A DNA stretch of 50,544 nucleotides. It comes from Pseudomonas vlassakiae. GTDB lineage: Bacteria > Pseudomonadota > Gammaproteobacteria > Pseudomonadales > Pseudomonadaceae. Below are positions 1-7,119 of this stretch, piece by piece (the first letter of the stretch is position 1; each line of letters starts with the position of its first letter). The DNA is taken from positions 1 to 50,544 of the forward strand of contig NZ_JABWRP020000029.1 of NCBI RefSeq assembly GCF_014269035.2, read 5' to 3'. The notes under the pieces were generated by a model. It was not told the origin of the DNA. It did not search any database and was given only the letters and a program-made list of their open reading frames with translations. The translations under genes and the position numbers were made by a program.

Positions 1-484
1 CGATGCCTTGCAGGTAGTACTCGCCAATGCGCGGCAAGCCGTCGACGAAGAACTCGGCGAGCGAGGCGATGCCCAGCACGCCGAGGATCCAGCCGCTGAC
101 CTTGAAGCCGATGGCGGTGCCGGCTACGCCGCCGGGAATGGCACCGGCACCGCCGGCGAATGCGCCGATGCCGGCGCCGAGCAGGCCGCCGGTGAGGGCA
201 GTGCCTGCGACGATCATCGCCATTTGCTCGGCGACGCCGAGCAGGTCGTTGAGGATGCTTTTGATATCGAGGTCGGCGAAGCGCTGGCGCAGCAGCTGGC
301 CGGCTTTCGATTCGGCCTCGTAGAAAGCGCGCCGCACGCTGTCCACGCGGCGCAGGTTGAGGGCCACTGACGGCACTGCTTCGTTGAGGTAAGTACGGAA
401 ATGGGCACCTCCTTGATAGCCCATTTCATCGGTGATGCGTGTCTCGATATCGCGCCAGGTGGGCACGATGTGCCAGAGCAGCAT
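1..484 (-). CDS. Glycine-zipper protein, probable T6SS/polymorphic toxin N-terminal region (partial)
   Basis: The gene begins at the ATG complementary to 482-484, behind a GGGAGA ribosome site, and runs off the left edge; 161 codons are visible. The N-terminus (MLLWHIVPTWRDIETRIT) leads into a helical region. A long Gly/Ala-rich zipper follows at about residues 80-120 (repeated GGxxG, GAGIGAFAGGAG), and then a hydrophobic segment. This layout resembles the N-terminal membrane-inserting region I recall as DUF6861, found in Pseudomonas polymorphic toxins and T6SS effectors. The catalytic or toxic C-terminus lies outside the window, so the activity is unknown. Family assignment is from memory and moderate. 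The gene is divergent from the one at 704. Confidence 0.6.
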   Translation of the reverse strand, partial: MLLWHIVPTWRDIETRITDEMGYQGGAHFRTYLNEAVPSVALNLRRVDSVRRAFYEAESKAGQLLRQRFADLDIKSILNDLLGVAEQMAMIVAGTALTGGLLGAGIGAFAGGAGAIPGGVAGTAIGFKVSGWILGVLGIASLAEFFVDGLPRIGEYYLQGI

Positions 485-703
485 GAGGCGTCTCCCTGCC
501 AGTGTTGTGCAGGGGAATCACATCATGGAGTGAGGATGGGAAATTCCTGAGTCGGCTGTAGGAAAAGTCTAATCGTAGTTACAGCATTTGTGAGCAAGAC
601 CCCGAAAGCAGACATGGGGTAGATAGTTAGAGCAAGCGCGCTATCAATTCATCGTTGAATCATACCCGCCAACGACTGGCGTTCATTTCAAGAGGACCAC
701 CAG

Positions 704-1207
704 ATGATTGACGATGAAAAGTTCGAGGAACTACTACCGGCCGAGACTACCGGGGACGGCGAACCTGTAGAAACTGAGGTTGACGACCGAGAAGTATCTC
801 CCGAGCCGGAAACTGAAGAGCCGGAAGTTCCGGTAGGCCCGATTGACCCACAGGGCCCGCTGGCGCGTCTTTTTCAGGAAGGCAAGGAAGGGCGCGATCT
901 CAATGACGAAGAGTTCGCGGCTTTTGAACAGGTAAAGATGCACGTTCACACTACGTTCATTACCGCCCTGGCAGAACAGGACCTGGACGGTTATGAAAAT
1001 GCCGCCTGCTATGTATATGACGCAAAGGGCGACAAGTCATCCCTGAGAACTTACCTGATCTGGGCCCTCATAGCGGGAACACTGGAGAAGGCGGACATCG
1101 ACAAGTTCGAATTTGACGGAACGCTCTTCGCTGACGATGAGGGGAAACTCTGGACCGCCGTGGAAGAAACATTCCGACGCATGATGAAAATGGCGCCCAT
1201 CGTCTGA
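704..1207 (+). CDS. Acidic hypothetical protein, 167 aa
   Basis: The ATG follows an AGAGGA ribosome site at good spacing. Residues 1-50 are an extended acidic, proline-rich stretch (many E, D, P) that looks disordered. From about residue 50 it becomes a globular mixed domain with KMHVHTTFITALAEQ and a second segment SLRTYLIWALIAGTLEKAD. No signal peptide or membrane segment is evident. I do not recognise the family. It is divergent from the toxin-like gene at the left edge and upstream of another unknown on the same strand. That suggests an accessory gene, possibly linked to toxin immunity or delivery, but this is inference only. Base composition is visibly less GC-rich than the core genes. 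Confidence 0.7.
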   Translation: MIDDEKFEELLPAETTGDGEPVETEVDDREVSPEPETEEPEVPVGPIDPQGPLARLFQEGKEGRDLNDEEFAAFEQVKMHVHTTFITALAEQDLDGYENAACYVYDAKGDKSSLRTYLIWALIAGTLEKADIDKFEFDGTLFADDEGKLWTAVEETFRRMMKMAPIV

Positions 1208-1330
1208 AAATCACAGCTTGGCCCAGCAGGCCAGCCCGTTTGTTCAATCAATAGCGACAGCTTGCACAGCGCCTGCTCGGCTGCAAACCGACTCGACGCA
1301 GCCTCGAGTCATTATCACCGGAGATCAAAG

Positions 1331-1720
1331 ATGGAATTCATCGACGTCAAATCGCGAGACTTCGTGGAGCTGGCCGGCAGGCCTGAACATGAACATGGGG
1401 CGATCATCGCCGAGCACCGCGTCATCTGGCGACTGCGAGACGCCTTGGCAGCCAACGACATCCATGAGCCGATCGAGCAACTGCACTACACCACTTGGGA
1501 TGCGAGCACTGGAGCAGTCAACTACAGCAAACCGCTGGTGGAGTTGCTGGTCGACGCCGTGCTGAACAGTGAAGCGCCCACCATAGGGCCTGACGGCGGC
1601 ATCTTCAGTGAGCGTGGCGTGAACGGCGAGGAGTACCATGTCAAGGTCGACCTGGCGGCCGTGCATGATGCCGCCTCGGCCGTCTACCGGCATATCAAGG
1701 AAACCGAACAGGCCGGTTGA
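1331..1720 (+). CDS. Hypothetical protein, 129 aa
   Basis: I place the start at 1331 (MEFIDVKSRDF), where CCGGAG sits 8 nt upstream. The open frame extends back to 1262, but that extension has no ribosome site. The product is soluble, mildly acidic and has no signal sequence. Visible segments include IIAEHRVIWRLRDALAAND and a C-terminal helix ending HIKETEQAG. The family is not recognised. It lies 123 bp after the acidic gene at 704-1207 and may be co-transcribed with it. It is convergent with the chemotaxis transducer that ends at 1767. Confidence 0.7.
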   Translation: MEFIDVKSRDFVELAGRPEHEHGAIIAEHRVIWRLRDALAANDIHEPIEQLHYTTWDASTGAVNYSKPLVELLVDAVLNSEAPTIGPDGGIFSERGVNGEEYHVKVDLAAVHDAASAVYRHIKETEQAG

Positions 1721-1766
1721 CCAGCCACGGCGGGAAGGGCCAGCCTGCGCCCCTCCCGCCAAGCCG

Positions 1767-3083
1767 TCAGTGGCTCAGCTGGCTGGAAAACTGCCCCACC
1801 GCATCCACCACCTTCTTCGCCCCCTCCTGGATCTCGACGATCACCCCACCGGTATCCGCCGCCAGCGCCAGCCCCTGCTCGGCCTGGCGCTTGCTGGTGT
1901 CGATGATGTCTACCGCCGCCTGGGCGAGCTGTTCGTTCTGCTGCACCACCTTGGCGATCTCTTCGGTCGCGCTGCTGGTACGCGAGGCCAGCTGACGCAC
2001 TTCGTCGGCGACCACAGCGAAGCCACGGCCCTGCTCGCCGGCGCGGGCGGCTTCGATGGCGGCGTTGAGCGCCAGCAGGTTGGTCTGCCCGGCGATGTCG
2101 CTGATGGTCTTGATGATGGCGCCAATCACCTTCGACTGCCTGTCCAGCGCCTGGATGCCGTCGGCAGCATCCTGCATGGAGCCTTCCAGCCCACGCATCA
2201 CGTCGACGGTCTGAGTCACCACATCGGTGGCTTTACGGGCGCTGCTGTCAGTTTCCAGGGAGGTGTTGTAGGCAATGTCGGCAGCCTGGGCTACTGCCAG
2301 CTCCTGATTGACCTGCTCGGTGATCACAGTGGCGAACTTGACCACCTTGTACAGCACGTCGTGGGCATCGAAGATCGGGTTGTAGGAAGCCTCCAGCCAG
2401 ATGGTGCGCCCATGGGCGTCGATCCGCTTGAAGCGATCGGCCACGTACTCGCCCCGGCGTAGCCTGTCCCAGAAGGCCTGGTAGGCGGTCGAATTGACTT
2501 CAGCCGGTTCACAGAACATGCGGTGATGCTTGCCACGCACCTGCTCGAGGCTGTAGCCCACCGTCTGCAGGAAGCGGTCGTTGGCGGTCAACACCTCGCC
2601 GTCGAGGTTGAATTCGATCACCGCGGTGGAGCGCATCAAAGCCTTGATCAGGCTCTCGTGCTCACGCGAGGTCTCGATGGTGCGGGTCAGGTCGCTGGAG
2701 TGCATGGAAAAATGCCTGATCCGCCCGTCGACCGTCTTCACCGGCTGCAGGATGGAGCGCAGCCAGGCTTCTTCACCATTGCCGCGCAGCAGGCGGAATG
2801 CGCCATTGAGGTGCTCGCCCCGGGTAATGGCGTTTTTCATGCGCTGGTAGAAGTCGAGCTTCTTCACGTGCGTCGGCACGATCTCTTCGATGTTGCGCCC
2901 AATCAATTGCTCGGCACGGTAGAGCATCTCGCTCTCGAAATTGCCGTTGACCTGCTCGATGCGCCCCTGAGGGTCGAGCTGCAGCACCAGCATCTCGCTG
3001 TCGAGGCTGCTTTTGACCTGCTCGACGGCCATCAGCTCTTCGCGCAGTTGCTGGATTTCTTTCTTGAGCTTGCTGTTGAACAT
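1767..3083 (-). CDS. BdlA-like soluble PAS-PAS methyl-accepting chemotaxis protein
   Basis: This is a 438-aa cytoplasmic sensory transducer with no transmembrane segment and no HAMP domain. A short coiled coil opens the protein. Two PAS domains follow at about residues 30-130 and 150-255; the first contains LDPQGRIEQVNGNFESEM, the second FNLDGEVLTANDRFLQTVGY. A short MCP signalling domain ends the protein, with the hairpin-tip sequence AGQTNLLALNAAIEAARAGE. The architecture and length match BdlA, the biofilm-dispersion protein of P. aeruginosa, and differ from membrane Aer proteins. I chose the second in-frame ATG (3083) because GGGAG lies 8 nt upstream; an ATG at 3104 has no ribosome site. 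The ligand or cofactor cannot be read from the sequence. Confidence 0.88.
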   Translation of the reverse strand: MFNSKLKKEIQQLREELMAVEQVKSSLDSEMLVLQLDPQGRIEQVNGNFESEMLYRAEQLIGRNIEEIVPTHVKKLDFYQRMKNAITRGEHLNGAFRLLRGNGEEAWLRSILQPVKTVDGRIRHFSMHSSDLTRTIETSREHESLIKALMRSTAVIEFNLDGEVLTANDRFLQTVGYSLEQVRGKHHRMFCEPAEVNSTAYQAFWDRLRRGEYVADRFKRIDAHGRTIWLEASYNPIFDAHDVLYKVVKFATVITEQVNQELAVAQAADIAYNTSLETDSSARKATDVVTQTVDVMRGLEGSMQDAADGIQALDRQSKVIGAIIKTISDIAGQTNLLALNAAIEAARAGEQGRGFAVVADEVRQLASRTSSATEEIAKVVQQNEQLAQAAVDIIDTSKRQAEQGLALAADTGGVIVEIQEGAKKVVDAVGQFSSQLSH

Positions 3084-3261
3084 CACCGCACTCCCGGAGC
3101 GCATCAGACCGATTCGGATGCATCTTCATCGGCTGCGCGGCGAGCGGCTTGAGCGCCCTGCAAAGAAATATTCACACACCACAAAAAGCCGAAAATCGGG
3201 CGTCACCTGCGCGTCACAAGGCTGTCATGTGAGCGCAACGCAGCAGGTGGACACTTTTGTC

Positions 3262-4476
3262 ATGAATACACCTGCCCTACGCATTTGCCTTGTCAGCGAA
3301 ACCTTCCCACCCGAAATCAACGGTGTGGCCAATACCCTTGGCCGCCTCAGCGAAGGTTTACGACAGCGTGGCCACCAGGTCGAGATCGTCCGCCCACGGC
3401 AAGCCAACGAGGCCCAGGTGGATGATGACCAGGGGCTATTGCTCTGCCGAGGCTGGGCACTGCCCGGCTACCCCGGCCTGCAGTGGGGCGAAGTGTCGAT
3501 GCACAAGCTGCTGCGCCGCTGGCGCCGGCAGCGCCCGGACGTGCTGTACATCGCTACCGAAGGGCCATTGGGCCTCAGCGCCCTGCGCGCCGCGCGGCGC
3601 CTGGGCGTTGCCGTGGTCAGCGGCTTTCACACCAATTTCCCACAGTACTCCGGGCAATACGGCCTCGGCCTGCTGGCACGCCTGCTGACCCACTACCTGC
3701 GCTGGTTCCACCGGCGCACCGCCGCCACCCTGGTGCCCAGTGTGAGCCAGCGCCTGGAGCTGGAACGCCGTGGGTTCGAGCGCCTGGCCTTGATGGCCCG
3801 GGGCGTCGATGCCGGCCTGTTCAACCCGGCCAAGCGCAGCCAGGCGCTACGGGAAAACTGGGGGCTCGACGCGGACGACATCGCCGTGCTGCACGTCGGG
3901 CGCCTGGCAGCGGAAAAGAACCTGACACTGTTGCAGCCCTGCCTGCAAGCCTTGCAGAGCACTCACCCACAGCGGCGCCTGCGCCTTGTGGTGGTGGGTG
4001 ATGGCCCGCAGCGGGCGGCCCTTGAGCAGCAGATGCCCGATGCGGTGTTCTGCGGCGCCCAGCGCGGCGAAGCGTTGGCCGAACATTACGCCAGCGGCGA
4101 CCTGTTCCTGTTCCCGAGCCTGACCGAAACCTTTGGCAACGTGGTGCTCGAAGCCATGGCCTCGGGCCTGGCCGTGGTCGCCTACGATGAGGCTGCCGCA
4201 GCCCAGCACATCCGCCATGGCCACAGCGGCGCGCTGGCCATGCCTGGCGACCAGTGCGCATTCATCGATGCCGCCTGCTGGCTGCTGGAAGAAAACGAAA
4301 CCCTGCGCCGAGTGCGCCTGAACGCACGTCAGCACGCCAGCCGCCAAGGCTGGCCGGCGATCGTCGAGCAGTTCGAATCGCACTTGTTCAATGCCTGCCA
4401 CACAGCACCTGCCGGCAGCCAGCCGGCAGGCGCCGCGCTGGCGATCAAGCCAGGGTCGTCAACGCCTCGCGGCTGA
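3262..4476 (+). CDS. GT4 family glycosyltransferase (MgtA-like)
   Basis: A 404-aa GT-B fold glycosyltransferase. The N-terminal Rossmann half starts RICLVSETFPPEINGVA and contains GFHTNFPQY, typical of GDP-mannose- or UDP-sugar-dependent alpha-glycosyltransferases acting on lipids. The C-terminal half has the nucleotide-sugar segment LHVGRLAAEKNL and the E-x7-E motif SLTETFGNVVLEAMASG. The frame is open from 3013, but the conserved N-terminus points to the ATG at 3262; the ribosome site is weak (AGGTGG, 12 nt away). A GTG at 3229 is an alternative. The 3' end overlaps the convergent oxidoreductase gene by 32 bp. Donor and acceptor are not identifiable here; a glycolipid or lipid-anchored product is likely. 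Confidence 0.85.
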   Translation: MNTPALRICLVSETFPPEINGVANTLGRLSEGLRQRGHQVEIVRPRQANEAQVDDDQGLLLCRGWALPGYPGLQWGEVSMHKLLRRWRRQRPDVLYIATEGPLGLSALRAARRLGVAVVSGFHTNFPQYSGQYGLGLLARLLTHYLRWFHRRTAATLVPSVSQRLELERRGFERLALMARGVDAGLFNPAKRSQALRENWGLDADDIAVLHVGRLAAEKNLTLLQPCLQALQSTHPQRRLRLVVVGDGPQRAALEQQMPDAVFCGAQRGEALAEHYASGDLFLFPSLTETFGNVVLEAMASGLAVVAYDEAAAAQHIRHGHSGALAMPGDQCAFIDAACWLLEENETLRRVRLNARQHASRQGWPAIVEQFESHLFNACHTAPAGSQPAGAALAIKPGSSTPRG

Positions 4477-5548
4477 ACGGCAGCACATCCGCTTCACGCC
4501 CTTCGCGTACCTTCTGCGCCCATTCGCCATCCACCAGCAGGGCACGGCCAACCGCCACAAGGTCGAACTCTTCATCGCCCAGACGGCGCAGCAAGCCTTC
4601 CAGGCTGGCCGGTTTGGCCACCTTGTCGGTAGCGACCATGAACTGCAGGAACTCACCATCGAGCCCCACGCTGCCGACAGTGATGGTCGGCTTGCCCGTG
4701 AGCTTGCGGGTCCAGCCGGCCAGGTTCAGCTCGGAGCCTTCGAATTCTGGCTCCCAGAAGCGCCGGGTCGAGCAATGGAAGATGTCCACACCGGCCGCCG
4801 ACAGCGGCTCAAGGAACGCCGCCAGTGCTTGCGGGGTTTCCACCAGGCGTGCGCTATAGTCCTGCTGCTTCCACTGCGAGAAACGGAAGATGATCGGGAA
4901 GTCCGGCCCCACGGCAGCGCGCACGGCCTGGATCAGCTCGATGGCGAAGCGCGAACGGCCAGCCAGGTCACCGCCATATTCGTCGCTGCGACGGTTGCTG
5001 GCGTCCCAGAAGAACTGGTCGATGAGGTAGCCGTGGGCGCCATGGATCTCCACGCCATCCATGCCGATGGCCTTGGCGTCGCGGGCCGCCTGGGCGAACG
5101 CAGCGATCACCTCGCGAATATCGTCATGGCTCATGCCATGCACCAGCACCTGGCCGTCCTTGACCTTCTCGCTCGGCCCGTACCCTGGCACGCTGGCGTC
5201 CGGCTCGGTGCCCAGGCGGCGTACCATGCCCACATGCCACAGCTGCGGCACGATACGGCCCCCTTCGGCATGCACGGCGTCGACTACCTGCTTCCAGCCT
5301 GCCAGGGCATCCTCACCGTGGAAGCGCGGCACATTGGGGTAACCGTTGGCTGCCCTGTGCCCGACCGTGGTGCCCTCGGTGATGATCAGCCCCACGCCTG
5401 CGGCGGCACGGCGTCGGTAGTACTCGACCACGCCAGCGTGCGGCACGCCGCCGGGGCAGAAGGTGCGGGTCATGGGCGCCATGACGACACGGCTCGGCAA
5501 CTCGAGCGCGCCGAGGGTGAAGGGTTGGAACAACGGGTTGCTGGGCAT
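4445..5548 (-). CDS. Old Yellow Enzyme family NADH:flavin oxidoreductase
   Basis: A 367-aa FMN-dependent ene-reductase of the OYE/12-oxophytodienoate reductase group. It opens with LFQPFTLGALELPSRVVMAPMTR, where Thr27 occupies the flavin-tuning position; a Cys follows at 31. The substrate-anion-binding pair is His169/His172 in HGAHGYLIDQFFW. A SNRRSDEYGG segment and a C-terminal DLVAVGRALLVD phosphate-binding region complete the TIM barrel. Such enzymes reduce activated alkenes, enones, nitro compounds or nitrate esters; the exact substrate cannot be inferred. It is monocistronic, convergent with and overlapping the glycosyltransferase gene by 32 bp. Confidence 0.92.
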   Translation of the reverse strand: MPSNPLFQPFTLGALELPSRVVMAPMTRTFCPGGVPHAGVVEYYRRRAAAGVGLIITEGTTVGHRAANGYPNVPRFHGEDALAGWKQVVDAVHAEGGRIVPQLWHVGMVRRLGTEPDASVPGYGPSEKVKDGQVLVHGMSHDDIREVIAAFAQAARDAKAIGMDGVEIHGAHGYLIDQFFWDASNRRSDEYGGDLAGRSRFAIELIQAVRAAVGPDFPIIFRFSQWKQQDYSARLVETPQALAAFLEPLSAAGVDIFHCSTRRFWEPEFEGSELNLAGWTRKLTGKPTITVGSVGLDGEFLQFMVATDKVAKPASLEGLLRRLGDEEFDLVAVGRALLVDGEWAQKVREGREADVLPFSREALTTLA

Positions 5549-5674
5549 GGGGCGCTTCCGTCTGCGGGGGGAGATGCGCCTGAGGTTAGGGGCAGCACGG
5601 AGCTTGGCCCAGCATTATTGATCTCGGTGATTCCGGGCTATCGCCGGGGGTGCATTACACTCCCGGCCAACAGG

Positions 5675-6157
5675 TCACTTCAATGCATTCTCGATGGCCT
5701 GCACCACCGTTGGATCATCCGGTGCGGTACGCGGCGCAAAGCGCGCCAGCACCCGTCCATCCTTGCCCACCAGGAACTTCTCGAAGTTCCAGGTGATGTC
5801 ACCCGGGAATTCCGCGCCCTCGCCCGCCAGCAAACGGTACAGCTGATGGCGGTCATGGCCGTTGACCTCAAGCTTGGCACCCAGCGGGAAACTCACGCCG
5901 TAATTCAGCCTGCAGAACTCCTGGATTTCCTTTTCGCTGCCCGGCTCCTGGCCAGCGAACTGGTTGCAAGGAAGGCCCAGGACGTTGAAGCCCCTGCCCT
6001 TGAACTGCTGCTGCAGCCTCTCAAGCGAGGCGTATTGCGGCGTCAGGCCGCACTTGGAAGCGACATTGACCACCAGCACTACCTGGCCCTTGAACGGCGC
6101 CAGGGGCAGGTCCTCGCCGTTCAGCGCCTTCAACGTCAGGTCGTGAAATGCACTCAT
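5675..6157 (-). CDS. Glutathione peroxidase (GPx family thiol peroxidase)
   Basis: A 160-aa thioredoxin-fold peroxidase. The peroxidatic Cys36 lies in VNVASKCGLTPQY, the second conserved block is LGLPCNQFAGQEPG, and the Trp-Asn pair is in ITWNFEKFLV. Cys rather than selenocysteine is used, as usual in bacteria, and the short form usually recycles through thioredoxin. It reduces hydrogen and organic peroxides in the cytoplasm. The start at 6157 follows AAGGGGATC; the open frame extends 32 codons further upstream without a ribosome site. It lies downstream of slyD on the same strand, about 145 bp away. Confidence 0.93.
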   Translation of the reverse strand: MSAFHDLTLKALNGEDLPLAPFKGQVVLVVNVASKCGLTPQYASLERLQQQFKGRGFNVLGLPCNQFAGQEPGSEKEIQEFCRLNYGVSFPLGAKLEVNGHDRHQLYRLLAGEGAEFPGDITWNFEKFLVGKDGRVLARFAPRTAPDDPTVVQAIENALK

Positions 6158-6301
6158 GATGATCCCCTTCAGGTTGCCGGTTGCCGCAGGAGGCGAACAG
6201 CGCCCACTAAAAAGGCGCTCTTGCAAGCCGCGCGCCTCCCGTGGGAGAGGCATGCCGGCTTGTCCGAGCGCCTGGCGACTTTCTGAGCTTAGCGCAGAAA
6301 A

Positions 6302-6787
6302 TCAGTGGTGATGGCCACCTTCACCGTGGATGTGACGGTGAGCGATTTCTTCTTCGCTGGCGTCACGCACGTCGACAACCTTGACCTTGAAGTTCAGGCG
6401 CTGGCCAGCCAGTGGGTGGTTGCCGTCGACGGTGATGTCGTCGCCGTCGATGTCGCGGATGGTGACGATCTGCATCTGGCCGTCCGGCGCCGAAGCGTGG
6501 AACTGCATGCCGACTTCCAGTTGGTCGACACCTTCAAACAGGCTGCGGTTCAGGGTGCTCACCAGCTCGGCCAGGTATTCGCCATAGGCGTCTTCCGGCT
6601 CGATGGCAACGTCCAGCTCGTCACCGGCTTGCTTGCCTTCCAGGGCTTTTTCCAGGCCTGGAATGATGTTGGCGGCACCGTGCAGGTAAACCAGCGGCGC
6701 ACCGCCGGCGGAGCTGTCGATGGTCTCCCCGGCGTCGTTGGTCAGGGTATAGTCGATGGAGACAGCCTTGTTGGCGGCGATCAGCAT
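6302..6787 (-). CDS. slyD: FKBP-type peptidyl-prolyl isomerase SlyD
   Basis: A 161-aa cytoplasmic prolyl isomerase and chaperone. The FKBP core starts AANKAVSIDYTLTNDAGETID and has NIIPGLEKALEGKQAGDE. The inserted insert-in-flap chaperone domain follows at about residues 70-130, and a short His-rich metal-binding tail (HRHIHGEGGHHH) ends the protein. The tail is shorter than in E. coli SlyD but long enough to suggest nickel or other metal binding. The ATG at 6787 is preceded by AAGG. The gene is divergent from, and almost abuts, the DUF3565 gene. Confidence 0.93.
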   Translation of the reverse strand: MLIAANKAVSIDYTLTNDAGETIDSSAGGAPLVYLHGAANIIPGLEKALEGKQAGDELDVAIEPEDAYGEYLAELVSTLNRSLFEGVDQLEVGMQFHASAPDGQMQIVTIRDIDGDDITVDGNHPLAGQRLNFKVKVVDVRDASEEEIAHRHIHGEGGHHH

Positions 6788-7088
6788 GGGGCAAGACCTT
6801 TTGCAAAAGTATGTAGAGCGGACAAGTGTAACCAAGGCATCGCCCGATTGCGACCGCAGCGCGGACGAGGGGCGACCCATCAGTCGGATCACCGGCTTCC
6901 ACCAGGACGAGGAAGGCCACTGGGTGGTCGAGCTGTCTTGCGGCCATACCCAGCACCTGCGCCACCAGCCACCGTGGCAGGCACGCCCATGGGTGCTCGA
7001 CGCCGCGCAGCGTGCCGAGCGCATCGGCCAGCCATTCGCTTGCGGCTGGTGCGCACAGGGGGTCGATAGCGCTACCCTTGGCCGTTGA
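6786..7088 (+). CDS. DUF3565 domain protein
   Basis: A small protein whose conserved part is RPISRITGFHQDEEGHWVVELSCGHTQHLRHQPPW, ending in a CGWCAQ cysteine pair. This is the DUF3565 family of unknown role; conserved Cys and His residues suggest metal binding. The start is uncertain. The ATG at 6786 overlaps the divergent slyD start by 2 bp and has a poor ribosome site. The open frame begins at 6756, and the conserved region itself only begins near codon 30. The gene lies 31 bp before pta and is probably co-transcribed with it. Confidence 0.7.
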   Translation: MGQDLLQKYVERTSVTKASPDCDRSADEGRPISRITGFHQDEEGHWVVELSCGHTQHLRHQPPWQARPWVLDAAQRAERIGQPFACGWCAQGVDSATLGR

Positions 7089-7119
7089 TTCCTTGCACCG
7101 CTTATTTCGAGAAGCACGC

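Noticed and set aside
4391..6286. A 631-codon plus-strand open frame across the OYE and glutathione peroxidase genes
   Set aside because: It is antisense to two well-recognised genes. The composition is typical of a high-GC shadow frame and the product has no family signature.
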